Assembly: GCA_016183235.1 (NCBI GenBank)
Contig: JACPFA010000023.1
Location: 1 to 50,817 of the forward strand
Direction of reading: 5' to 3'
Length of the DNA stretch: 50,817 bases
From: Deltaproteobacteria bacterium
GTDB lineage: Bacteria; UBA10199; DSSB01; JACPFA01
The position numbers and the translations under genes were made by a program. This document shows positions 43,684-50,817 of the stretch, piece after piece (the stretch's first letter is position 1; every line of letters starts with the position of its first letter). Below the pieces are notes generated by a model that searched no databases, was not told the DNA's origin, and worked only from the letters and a program-made list of their open reading frames with translations.

Positions 43684-44007
43684 TTAATCTAAACCAATCA
43701 CTTCCGTAAAGGCTTGGCTGGCAACAGCTACAGGATCAACACCATTCTCCCCCCAACGTGCCGCATGACCTTTGACATCAGCGCTCACTCCATTGGAAGT
43801 CAAAACCAAGGGAGCAGCTTGGGGACCATATACTCCACCAACTTTCCCTGTTCCCTGGTATTTTGCAAATCCCGGAACTGGTTTATTAAAACCCGTTTTA
43901 GGAGGGATTGCCACTCCCTCACGTTGCACAGGCGGTAGTGTAGTAATTTGTCCTTGATCACTTATGGGTAAAGATGGCTTCGCCCATTTAACATCATTTG
44001 CTACCAT
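43684..44007 (-). CDS. Small Gly/Pro-rich protein, unknown
   Basis: 107 residues rich in Gly, Pro, Val and Ala (VPGFAKYQGTGKVGGVYGPQ), with little predicted helix except the end (DPVAVASQAFTEVIGLD). No signal peptide. First gene of a probable two- or three-gene unit with the next two small unknowns. Low complexity makes the function unreadable; coding is supported by the tight spacing and long open frame. Confidence 0.5.
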   Translation of the reverse strand: MVANDVKWAKPSLPISDQGQITTLPPVQREGVAIPPKTGFNKPVPGFAKYQGTGKVGGVYGPQAAPLVLTSNGVSADVKGHAARWGENGVDPVAVASQAFTEVIGLD

Positions 44008-44274
44008 AAATACATTCTCCCAATTTATCTTTTAAAATTCAACTTTTATAATCCCGCTTAGAATTCCCTAGAAACCCCATACCTCTCGCGGTTTTATTAA
44101 AGCAATTCTTATGCCAAGGCGCGTTAACAAAAATAACTTTCCTATTTTATATTATCTTTCGCGTGGATACGTTTGTTGTGAAAAACCAGAAAATACCCCT
44201 AAAATCTTTAAATGGGGTAAAAAGTCTCCAAAGTACACTAGAAATCGAGTGAAATTAGGACTATACACCCCAAA

Positions 44275-44871
44275 ATGTCTCATTATGAACGCCAAGACCA
44301 TTACTACCGAAAGGCCAAAGCACAAGGCCTCCCCAGCCGAGCCAGTTTTAAGATTGAGGAGCTCTTAAAAAGGTATCCCCTGGTTAAACCTAACTTTTGG
44401 GTGATGGACCTGGGAGCCGCCCCGGGGGGCTGGACCGTCTTTTTAACCAAGTGCGTTGGAAATCTCGGTTGCGTGATCGCCTGCGATCTAGAACCCTTGT
44501 CACAAACTAAACCAACCAATTTAGAATTTATTCAAGGCGACCTCACCCACCCCAGCATCGAACAAAAAATAAACCAATATTTGGGCACAAGAAAAATAGA
44601 TTCTATATTTTCAGACATGTCACCCAAACTATCCGGCATTCAATTTAAAGACGCCTTTTTGTCATTTGAATTAGCATCACTCGCTTTCCGCTACGCCCAA
44701 AAATATTTAAAAAAAGGCGGCTCACTCGTTTTTAAAATTTTCCCAGGAAAAGAAAGCGACGAATTTTGCAAACAACTCAAAACCCATTTTGAAAAAGTCC
44801 ACATTATACGCCCCAAAGCCACCCGCACCACCAGCCGTGAACAATATGTGGTATGTTTGAATTTTATCTGA
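44275..44871 (+). CDS. rlmE: 23S rRNA 2'-O-ribose U2552 methyltransferase
   Basis: 198 residues (E. coli 209). FtsJ/RrmJ fold: SAM-binding MDLGAAPGGWTVFL, and the Lys-Asp-Lys-Glu catalytic tetrad as Lys26 (RASFKIEEL), Asp114 (FSDMSP), Lys154 (LVFKIFPG) and Glu189 (TSREQYVV). It methylates the A-loop of 23S rRNA late in large-subunit assembly. Start ATG 44275 gives the usual N-terminus. Single gene followed by a long palindrome. Confidence 0.96.
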   Translation: MSHYERQDHYYRKAKAQGLPSRASFKIEELLKRYPLVKPNFWVMDLGAAPGGWTVFLTKCVGNLGCVIACDLEPLSQTKPTNLEFIQGDLTHPSIEQKINQYLGTRKIDSIFSDMSPKLSGIQFKDAFLSFELASLAFRYAQKYLKKGGSLVFKIFPGKESDEFCKQLKTHFEKVHIIRPKATRTTSREQYVVCLNFI

Positions 44872-44890
44872 ACCTATATTTAAATGATAT

Positions 44891-45108
44891 AAAAAGTCTT
44901 CTTAAAGGGCTGCAAGGGGGCAGCTTGAGAACCTGTAGCACAGGAGTGAAGGCGTAGGAGGTCAAAAAAATCCTATTATTTTTTTGAATTAGAGGACGAC
45001 AGAGGAGTACTCTAATTCAACCAAAAATAAAGGATTTTTTTGGCCGAGTAGGCTTCACGGGTGCGGGTTCTCAAGCTGCCCTCTTGCAGCCCTTTAAGAA
45101 GACTTTTT
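44891..45108. repeat. 218 bp nested palindrome with the R2-type core
   Basis: Outer arms of 43 bp at 44891-44933 and 45066-45108 (AAAAAGTCTTCTTAAAGGGC... and complement, one mismatch). The core TTGAATTAGAG-loop-CTCTAATTCAA is the same as in the 28.6 kb R2 element, in reverse. The right flank AGGTGCGGTGATTTGCAGAT is like AGATGCGGCAATATGCAAAT after R4 copy 1. Together with R1 halves it fills the 345 bp gap before glpB. Confidence 0.93.
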
Positions 45109-45148
45109 AGGTGCGGTGATTTGCAGATGAATTGAAGAACGAAAAGGA

Positions 45149-45216
45149 AGATTGCCACGCTCGCAAACGGTGCTCGCTCGCAATGACATAGAGCCCTACT
45201 GGGTTCACAATGACAT
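45149..45216. repeat. Two R1 half copies next to glpB
   Basis: AGATTGCCACGCTCGC...CGCAATGACAT (45149-45189) and a second right half TACTGGGTTCACAATGACAT ending exactly at the glpB stop codon (45217). Both are in the right-half orientation. Confidence 0.75.
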
Positions 45217-46557
45217 TTATAAAAAGTTTTTAGCGTTCTTGCCTGCGACTTGGCCAGTGACAATGGCCACCCCCGCCCCACACCGCTCAAACGCAAAATC
45301 CGCCCCGCCAATCACTGCCCCGGCTGAAAATAAATTCTCAAAGGCCACATCCCCATCTTCGGATAAAGGTTGAGTTTGAGCGTTGATTCTAACCCCTACC
45401 GAATTAAAAGGCTGCCTTTCTTGCACGTGAGCATGGGCAAGGCGCATGGAAGATAAGGCCTGCACCGGTTGGTCTTTATAAAAGAGAGGTAAATGAAAAA
45501 TGGGTTCTAAAAATTTTTGCTGATGCTGAATACCATTGCCAATAAATTTACCCGTTGCAAGAATGACGGCCTTAACAGGAATTTTAATCACGCTGTCATC
45601 TAGCTGAACATCCAAATATTTAATTCTACGGCTTAAGTGTTCAAAACCTACCACTTTGCCTTCAATAATGTCGATATTATGGCTATTCATATATCGATTA
45701 ATAGCATTCTCGAGCCTTAAGCCCGGAATACTCACCGGCAAAGCTAATGATTCGGCACATTGCAAACCCGTTATTTGATTAAGCGCTTCTACAATAAGCC
45801 TGGAATTTTGAACCCCAAGAATCGGTGGCAACAAGAGATGAGAGTAAACCTTGCCTTCTAAATAAGAAACAATGGCTTTCCCAAATTTTACAAAATTTTC
45901 TTCTTTATCTAAATAGTGGGCTAATTCAGCCGGGCTCAAATTGGTTCGCCCTTCAAAACCCGGCATTTCCATTTCTAAATAACCGGTGAAAGAAATCGGT
46001 GGGTCGGCTTGTTTTTCCAAAAAAATTTCTAAGGCATCTCGAATAAACCTAGCTTGAAATGGGGCATAACCACGAACCCCTGCAACTAACAATTTGGCTT
46101 CTTTAAGCTCACTGATAGAAATGCCCCCTTGGCTTGCCTGCACCCAGGCGGTGGATTTTAAAGTACCCATGGGGGTAAGAAAAATTTTATTTTGATTTTC
46201 TACTCCCATCATGCGCAAAGGAAGTTGGTCGCTAGCATTGGCCACGGCCTGATGAACATATTGATAAAATGAGTTGCTTTCGTGCCCCGCAGCTAAAATA
46301 GCATAAGGGTGAAATTCATTTTTCTTGATGAGATTAAAGATGTTGTGACTAATGGGTTTTAAGTCTTGCCACGCATCATAAGATGAACGATTGAGATCAT
46401 CGGCAATATCCCAGGCCCCACTCGAAATCCCGGAGGCCCCAGGGGATACCTTAACAAGTTTAACCTTGGCACCCAGTTCAGCCAATTCAATCGCGGCTGC
46501 AAAGGCTGCTATTCCTCCACCTATAATCACAATGTAAGGGCCGTTATGATTTTCCAT
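45217..46557 (-). CDS. glpB: Anaerobic glycerol-3-phosphate dehydrogenase subunit B
   Basis: 446 residues (E. coli 419). N-terminal FAD motif IVIIGGGIAAFAAAIELAEL, SSGAWDIADD and a C-terminal second flavin region (GDVAFENLFSAGAVIGGADF). GlpB pairs with GlpA to oxidise glycerol-3-phosphate to DHAP and pass electrons on, normally via the iron-sulfur subunit GlpC to the quinone pool. It starts 2 bp after glpA. No glpC follows; the next sequence is repeats and convergent rlmE. Confidence 0.92.
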   Translation of the reverse strand: MENHNGPYIVIIGGGIAAFAAAIELAELGAKVKLVKVSPGASGISSGAWDIADDLNRSSYDAWQDLKPISHNIFNLIKKNEFHPYAILAAGHESNSFYQYVHQAVANASDQLPLRMMGVENQNKIFLTPMGTLKSTAWVQASQGGISISELKEAKLLVAGVRGYAPFQARFIRDALEIFLEKQADPPISFTGYLEMEMPGFEGRTNLSPAELAHYLDKEENFVKFGKAIVSYLEGKVYSHLLLPPILGVQNSRLIVEALNQITGLQCAESLALPVSIPGLRLENAINRYMNSHNIDIIEGKVVGFEHLSRRIKYLDVQLDDSVIKIPVKAVILATGKFIGNGIQHQQKFLEPIFHLPLFYKDQPVQALSSMRLAHAHVQERQPFNSVGVRINAQTQPLSEDGDVAFENLFSAGAVIGGADFAFERCGAGVAIVTGQVAGKNAKNFL

Positions 46558-46559
46558 AG

Positions 46560-48194
46560 TTAGATTTGGTCAATACATCCCATCCCATAGTACATAAAGC
46601 TTGCCAGCTCGCTTTGAGCCAGTTGTTCACCTTGTAAAACAGGCACGGTTTCTTTCCATTTATTTTGTAAAAATAAATTAACTTCTTTAAAAACTCGCAA
46701 AGGCTCCCAGCCTAGTTCTTCACCCAAGATGACTGCCGCTAAAAAAACACAATCATTGCCCCCACAAACCCCAATGGAAAAACGAGTGCGCCGCCTCAAA
46801 TCCTCTAAGCTACGACAAAATTCAGAACGTACCGCATAACGTATTTCGGCTGCCATGACCGGTTCGCACTGACAGATTCGGTTGGCATTCGAAGGCTGCA
46901 CTCCCAGAAGCGACAAAACTTTTTTTGCCAAGGTGCCATGTCTAAAGGTTAGCCGTTCAACCGTTAAAGCATCGAGGTCGTGAAGTTTAGCTAAAGCCTC
47001 GATATTAAGTGCAGCATCACCCCCTGGCAGAGGCTCCTCATGGGTGTGACAAACGGCCTGCAGGCTAAGCTTTTGACAAATCAAGTCGGTGGCCTCTTCG
47101 GCCAAAATTCGATAACTGGCCAGTTTACCGCCAATGACACTCACCAAGCCTGCCACTGCATCTTGGGTTTCATGATCGATGATCCAATGTTCTCGCGACA
47201 GATCATCCTCGTATAGCCCACGGCGGTAAAGGGTTGGCCTCACCCCCGCCCAGGCTCGCAACATGCGGGCTTGCCGAATCCGAGGAAAAACTCTTTCTAC
47301 CCCTTCTAAAAGATATTCCACTTCGTCTTCTAAAATAGGAATATCCCCAGGGTCGCCAAAATAATCATCATCGGTGGTGCCTAAAATCGTGGTGTTTTGA
47401 TGAGGCATGATAAAGATGGTCCTCCCATCAATGGCTTGAGTCATAATAGCGGTATTGAGAAACCTCCCCTCAAAGGTGATATGCACCCCCTTCGTAGGTC
47501 GCACCTTGATCTCTACACCCGCCAACCTAGCAAGCTTCGAGGCCCAGGGGCCGGTAGCATTAAAAATAATTTTACTGCGATATTCTTCACAGGTTCCTTT
47601 AAGTAAATCTTTTACTTTTACCCCAACTACGGCACCGCTTTCTAAAATAAGCCCTAGCACCTGCGTATGATTTTTTAAGGTAGCCCCATGTTCATGGGCC
47701 GAAAGCGCATTGAGCAATGACAAACGCGGGCTATCAATGCCAAATTCATCAAAGGTTACTGCACCCGTTATATCAGGGGATAAATCGGGCTCTAATTTTA
47801 AGGCTTCTTCCCTGCTCAATCGCAAATGAGGTTTGGCATTTTTCCAACGGCCAAAACGATCATAGGCTCTAAAATAGGCATCGAGTAATGCTAGTCTCCA
47901 TTTCGATCGCTTATGGTCTGGTTTAAGAATTGGAAAGATGAAGGGAATTCTGAAAATTAAATGCGGCGCGATTTTTTGAATGTATCCACTATCGATCGAA
48001 GAAAGTTGAGTGGTTTTAAGATCGCTCGTTAAATAACGAGCCCCACCATGAATCATCTGACTATTATTGCCGCTGGCAGCACAGGCAAAATCATCGCGTT
48101 CGATCAACAAGGTTTTAACCCCACGCATGGCGGCATCTCGGGCTATACCACAACCATTCACCCCGCCACCGATGACGATCAAATCAAATTCCAC
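46560..48194 (-). CDS. glpA: Anaerobic glycerol-3-phosphate dehydrogenase subunit A
   Basis: 544 residues (E. coli 542). FAD motif LIVIGGGVNGCGIARDAAMR, substrate region NATGPWASKLARLAGV and GTTDDDYFGDPGDI. The C-terminal BFD-type [2Fe-2S] domain has the Cys pattern CQC...C...CGGNDC (from nt 46890 to 46760). Cytoplasmic catalytic subunit that works with GlpB. Lies 186 bp downstream of aspS on the same strand, with a palindrome between. Confidence 0.95.
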   Translation of the reverse strand: MEFDLIVIGGGVNGCGIARDAAMRGVKTLLIERDDFACAASGNNSQMIHGGARYLTSDLKTTQLSSIDSGYIQKIAPHLIFRIPFIFPILKPDHKRSKWRLALLDAYFRAYDRFGRWKNAKPHLRLSREEALKLEPDLSPDITGAVTFDEFGIDSPRLSLLNALSAHEHGATLKNHTQVLGLILESGAVVGVKVKDLLKGTCEEYRSKIIFNATGPWASKLARLAGVEIKVRPTKGVHITFEGRFLNTAIMTQAIDGRTIFIMPHQNTTILGTTDDDYFGDPGDIPILEDEVEYLLEGVERVFPRIRQARMLRAWAGVRPTLYRRGLYEDDLSREHWIIDHETQDAVAGLVSVIGGKLASYRILAEEATDLICQKLSLQAVCHTHEEPLPGGDAALNIEALAKLHDLDALTVERLTFRHGTLAKKVLSLLGVQPSNANRICQCEPVMAAEIRYAVRSEFCRSLEDLRRRTRFSIGVCGGNDCVFLAAVILGEELGWEPLRVFKEVNLFLQNKWKETVPVLQGEQLAQSELASFMYYGMGCIDQI

Positions 48195-48222
48195 TGGGAC
48201 ACCTCTAAGAATTTGGATTTTT

Positions 48223-48371
48223 GGGGACCTCTAAAAAGGGCCCAGATGCAAGGCGCCCGCAAAGACGCGACCGGAGCGTATATGAAAATACGTGAGGATC
48301 GCGACTTTGTGGGCAATCCTTCGCTTGCGCTCTGGACAGGCTCTGCAGATGGGCCATTTTTAGAGGTCCCC
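48223..48371. repeat. 149 bp imperfect palindrome between aspS and glpA
   Basis: Outer arms GGGGACCTCTAAAAAGGGCC (48223 on) and GGGCCATTTTTAGAGGTCCC (to 48371) with few mismatches, plus a nested pair GCCCGCAAAGACGCGACC / CGCGACTTTGTGGGC around a GTATATGAAAATAC tip. It lies in the transcript between the two genes. Confidence 0.88.
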
Positions 48372-48380
48372 ATGGGGTGA

Positions 48381-50165
48381 TTAAACCTTTTGATTAATTT
48401 TAAGATGTAACTCTACTAACTGTTCAGGATCGACGGCACTTGGGGCATCAGAAAGTAAACAGGCAGCTTTTTGTGTTTTAGGAAAGGCAATCACATCACG
48501 AATCGATTCTGCCCCGCTCATCAGCATGATAAGCCGATCTAACCCAAAGGCAATCCCGCCATGCGGTGGGGCCCCGTATTGAAACGCCTCTAATAAAAAT
48601 CCAAATTTACTTTGAGCTTCTTCTTTACTGATCCCCAAAATCTCAAACACCTTAGCCTGCACTTCAGATTGATGAATACGAATCGAGCCCCCACCAATTT
48701 CATTGCCATTAAGCACTAAATCATAAGCATTAGCTTTGGCTTTTAAAGGCGCTTCGGCAAAGGTTTCCAAAAATTCTTTTTTGGGAGCGGTAAAGGGATG
48801 ATGCAGGGCAACATGCCGCTTGATCTTTTCATCATATTCAAACATGGGAAAATCAACCACCCACACAAAACTCAAAACCTTAGGATCGATCAACCCAAGT
48901 TTTTCAGCCAATTTTTTACGTAATTGCCCTAGACTATCGTTAACGACCTTAGGACGATCTGCTACAAAAAAAACCAAATCGCCGACTTCAAGTTTTAGCT
49001 TTTCTTGTAATTGCTTTTTTTCCGTTTCACTAAAAAATTTCACAATAGGAGACTGCCATTCTTGAGGTAGTACTTTAATGTAAGCCAGGCCCTTAGCCCC
49101 ATAAATCGCAACCAATTTCGTTAGCTCATCAATTTCGCTGCGGGACAGGTCGGCTTTGCCTTTTAAATTTAAGGCCTTAATGATGCCTTGTTTGGCAATC
49201 ACATCCGCAAAAACTTTGAATTGAGTTTGGTTAAAAATCGAAGTGATATTTTGAAGTGTCAGGTCATAACGAACATCGGGGGCATCTAAACCATACTTAT
49301 CAATGGCTTCATCATAGCTGATACGAGGAAAGGGAATTTGAAGTTGAACCCCTAAAGCCTCTTGCCACATCGTCGCCACCAAACCCTCCATCATGGCAAG
49401 AATATCTTCTTGGTTGACAAAACTCATTTCAATGTCGATTTGAGTAAACTCAGGTTGACGGTCGGCCCGCAAGTCTTCGTCGCGAAAACAGCGGGCTATT
49501 TGAAAATAACGATCCATCCCCGAAACCATCAACAATTGCTTGAACAATTGCGGCGATTGGGGAAGGGCAAAAAATTTGCCTGGATGCACCCGTGAAGGCA
49601 CTAAATAATCCCTGGCCCCTTCTGGGGTACTTTTGGTTAAGAAGGGAGTTTCAATTTCTAAAAAGTTATGCCGGGCTAAATAATTGCGAGCGGCCATAGC
49701 GACTTTATGGCGCAATACTAAGTTGTGATTCATCACGGGCCGTCTTAAATCTAAATAGCGATATTTTAAACGCAGGTCTTCAGCGACATTCAATTCATTT
49801 AACACTTCGAAAGGCGGATTTTTGGCAGGATTAAACACCTCAAACTCTTCAATCAACACTTCAATTTCGCCAGTAGCTAATTTGGGATTAGCCATACCTT
49901 CAGGCCGTTTAGCCACCCGCCCTTTAACCCCCATCACATATTCACTACGCAAATGCTTAGCTAACTCATGCACTTTAGAATCAACCTCGGGATTAAACAC
50001 AATTTGAGTCATTCCATACCGATCACGAAAATCCACAAACATCACCTGGCCATGATCACGCCGGGTGTCTACCCAACCAAAAAGTACTACCGTTTTACCT
50101 TCGTCTTGGCTCGTTAGCTCTCCACAAGAATGCGTACGCTTGTATTCATGAATAAATCGGCCCAT
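48381..50165 (-). CDS. aspS: Aspartyl-tRNA synthetase
   Basis: 594 residues, bacterial type (E. coli 590). N-terminal OB anticodon-binding domain (VVLFGWVDTRRDHGQVMFVD), class II motif 2 (FRDEDLRADRQPEFTQIDIE), an inserted GAD domain in the middle (about residues 300-410) and motif 3 (GIAFGLDRLIMLMSG). It charges tRNA-Asp; whether it also charges tRNA-Asn cannot be judged here. AAGGAG precedes the ATG at 50165. Confidence 0.98.
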   Translation of the reverse strand: MGRFIHEYKRTHSCGELTSQDEGKTVVLFGWVDTRRDHGQVMFVDFRDRYGMTQIVFNPEVDSKVHELAKHLRSEYVMGVKGRVAKRPEGMANPKLATGEIEVLIEEFEVFNPAKNPPFEVLNELNVAEDLRLKYRYLDLRRPVMNHNLVLRHKVAMAARNYLARHNFLEIETPFLTKSTPEGARDYLVPSRVHPGKFFALPQSPQLFKQLLMVSGMDRYFQIARCFRDEDLRADRQPEFTQIDIEMSFVNQEDILAMMEGLVATMWQEALGVQLQIPFPRISYDEAIDKYGLDAPDVRYDLTLQNITSIFNQTQFKVFADVIAKQGIIKALNLKGKADLSRSEIDELTKLVAIYGAKGLAYIKVLPQEWQSPIVKFFSETEKKQLQEKLKLEVGDLVFFVADRPKVVNDSLGQLRKKLAEKLGLIDPKVLSFVWVVDFPMFEYDEKIKRHVALHHPFTAPKKEFLETFAEAPLKAKANAYDLVLNGNEIGGGSIRIHQSEVQAKVFEILGISKEEAQSKFGFLLEAFQYGAPPHGGIAFGLDRLIMLMSGAESIRDVIAFPKTQKAACLLSDAPSAVDPEQLVELHLKINQKV

Positions 50166-50187
50166 AGTGCTCCTTATCTCTATATCT

Positions 50188-50226
50188 CTGTCATTGCGAG
50201 GCCCTGCAGGGGCCGTGGCAATCTCA
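50188..50226. repeat. R1 repeat, half copy
   Basis: CTGTCATTGCGAGGCCCTGC...GGCCGTGGCAATCTCA, the left half of R1, 22 bp upstream of aspS. Confidence 0.8.
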
Positions 50227-50314
50227 GTCAGCTAGCCTAAGCAAAAAGTCAAAACCATTACTAGTGAATATTTTAGCCAGTTAAGGAATCTTTCCTTTAT
50301 CGCCTACAAATCGA

Positions 50315-50535
50315 GCCACGTCTTTTCGAGGTAGGGAGAGGCCAATGGAGAGCCCGCGCCCGGTCGGACTAAGGAGGGTCTCTGTCATTGCGAGCGAGCC
50401 CCGTTGGCGAGCGTGGCAATCTCCAACATTTTAAAACTGAAGATTGCTTCACCCTGCTGGGTTCGCAATGACAGAAACTATCATAGGCCGACCGGGCGCG
50501 GGCTCTCCCTTGGCCTCTCCCTACCTCGAAAAGAC
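50315..50535. repeat. R2 element with a complete R1 in its loop
   Basis: R2 outer arms at 50315-50367 (GCCACGTCTTTTCGAGGTAG...CCCGCGCCCGGTCGG) and 50488-50535 (CCGACCGGGCGCGGGCTCTC...GAAAAGAC). A complete 93 bp R1 copy (50382-50474) sits in the loop, in place of the TTGAATTAGAG core of the 28.6 kb R2. Confidence 0.93.
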
Positions 50536-50603
50536 TTTCTGCAAATATTTGAGAAATATGAAAAGAGAGTAAAGTGACTTTGAAGGTGAGGTGGTTTTGC
50601 CGA

Positions 50604-50729
50604 CCCATCGCTCCTTCGCAAAGCCTCAGGACAGGGTCCGCGGTGGGGCCCCCATGCGGGCTAGCCGGCATGGAAAGCCGAGGCCCGCCTCTGGGCGGGA
50701 ACGCGGAAGGATTCCATGCCGGCTAGCCC
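50604..50729. repeat. R9 module and adjoining palindrome at the right end
   Basis: 50604-50667 matches the R9 module inside the folA-msrB palindrome (shared GCCTCAGGACAGGGTCCGCG, GGGGCCCCCA). A palindrome GGGCTAGCCGGCATGGAA / its complement spans 50658-50675 and 50712-50729, with a GCCCGCC/GGGCGGG tip. The last 88 bp carry a small dyad GCAACAAA/TTTGTTGC (50793-50812) and no gene. The 652 bp after aspS is therefore essentially all repeats. Confidence 0.85.
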
Positions 50730-50817
50730 CATGAGAAGATATGGATGACCTCAGCACTTGCCACCGGGCGCTGGTTAGCCCAATAAGAGAGTGCAACAAA
50801 ATGGTTTGTTGCAACAA

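Noticed and set aside
44111-44368. Open frame of 85 codons upstream of rlmE
   Set aside because: It overlaps rlmE in another frame by about 95 bp, is Lys/Pro-rich without pattern, and lacks a ribosome site. The gap 44008-44274 shows only a small TACCCC/GGGGTA dyad near 44195-44221.
48048-48380. Plus-strand open frame of 110 codons over the glpA start
   Set aside because: Antisense to glpA and through the aspS-glpA palindrome; no support.
50369-50817. Two minus-strand open frames at the right end
   Set aside because: They lie wholly in R1, R2 and R9 repeats, have low-complexity Arg/Pro/Ser-rich products and no ribosome site.

Overview
This 50.8 kb bacterial chromosome segment has intermediate GC and is densely coded on both strands. 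No rRNA or other strong lineage marker is present, so placement is tentative. A single histone-fold protein like those known from Bdellovibrio, several large lineage-type exported or giant proteins, and the Sbp-CysTWA, FKBP and MsrB complement fit a delta-proteobacterial or Bdellovibrionota-like (or similar uncultured) Gram-negative. Most genes are ordinary housekeeping genes. No prophage, transposase, CRISPR array or large mobile element is visible.

Layout. 0-6 kb: the tail of a protein ending in a HicA-like domain, citrate synthase, and a 1217-residue protein ending in a HigB/RelE-like domain. 6-14.7 kb: TetR regulator, apaG, phosphoglucose/phosphomannose isomerase, M23 peptidase, an FKBP-lipoprotein pair, exported unknowns, thyA-folA, msrB and a PQ-loop membrane protein. 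14.7-27.5 kb: a 1386-residue exported membrane protein with a duplicated region, inositol-phosphate synthase, HtpG, tRNA-Ala, a DUF4091 lipoprotein, an RNase Z-like hydrolase, a Phd/ParE-type toxin-antitoxin pair and a DCC protein. 27.5-35.7 kb: the sulfate importer (sbp, cysT, cysW, cysA), a YARHG protein, tRNA-Arg, a Fic protein and a CPA-type antiporter. 35.9-50.2 kb: a beta-helix surface protein, archaeal-type PEP carboxylase, a histone, LOG and CapA proteins, tRNA-Phe, three small unknowns, rlmE, glpBA and aspS.

The most distinctive feature is in the gaps. Most of the larger intergenic spaces hold a long palindromic element of about 70-260 bp, and many of these start or end at a stop codon. 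They form several families (called R1, R2, R4, R8 and R9 here) that nest inside one another and share exchangeable cores. In at least one family the outer arms differ completely in sequence between copies, yet each copy pairs with itself perfectly. Arms run into the coding ends of folA and msrB, into the start region of the antiporter, and into the signal peptide of a small exported protein. No gene for mobilising them lies in this window.

Metabolically the segment supports a citrate entry point (citrate synthase plus PEP carboxylase), sulfate import, glycerol-3-phosphate oxidation (glpA and glpB without glpC next to them), dTMP/folate synthesis and inositol phosphate synthesis. Function calls rest on motifs and family resemblance read by eye; no database search was run.
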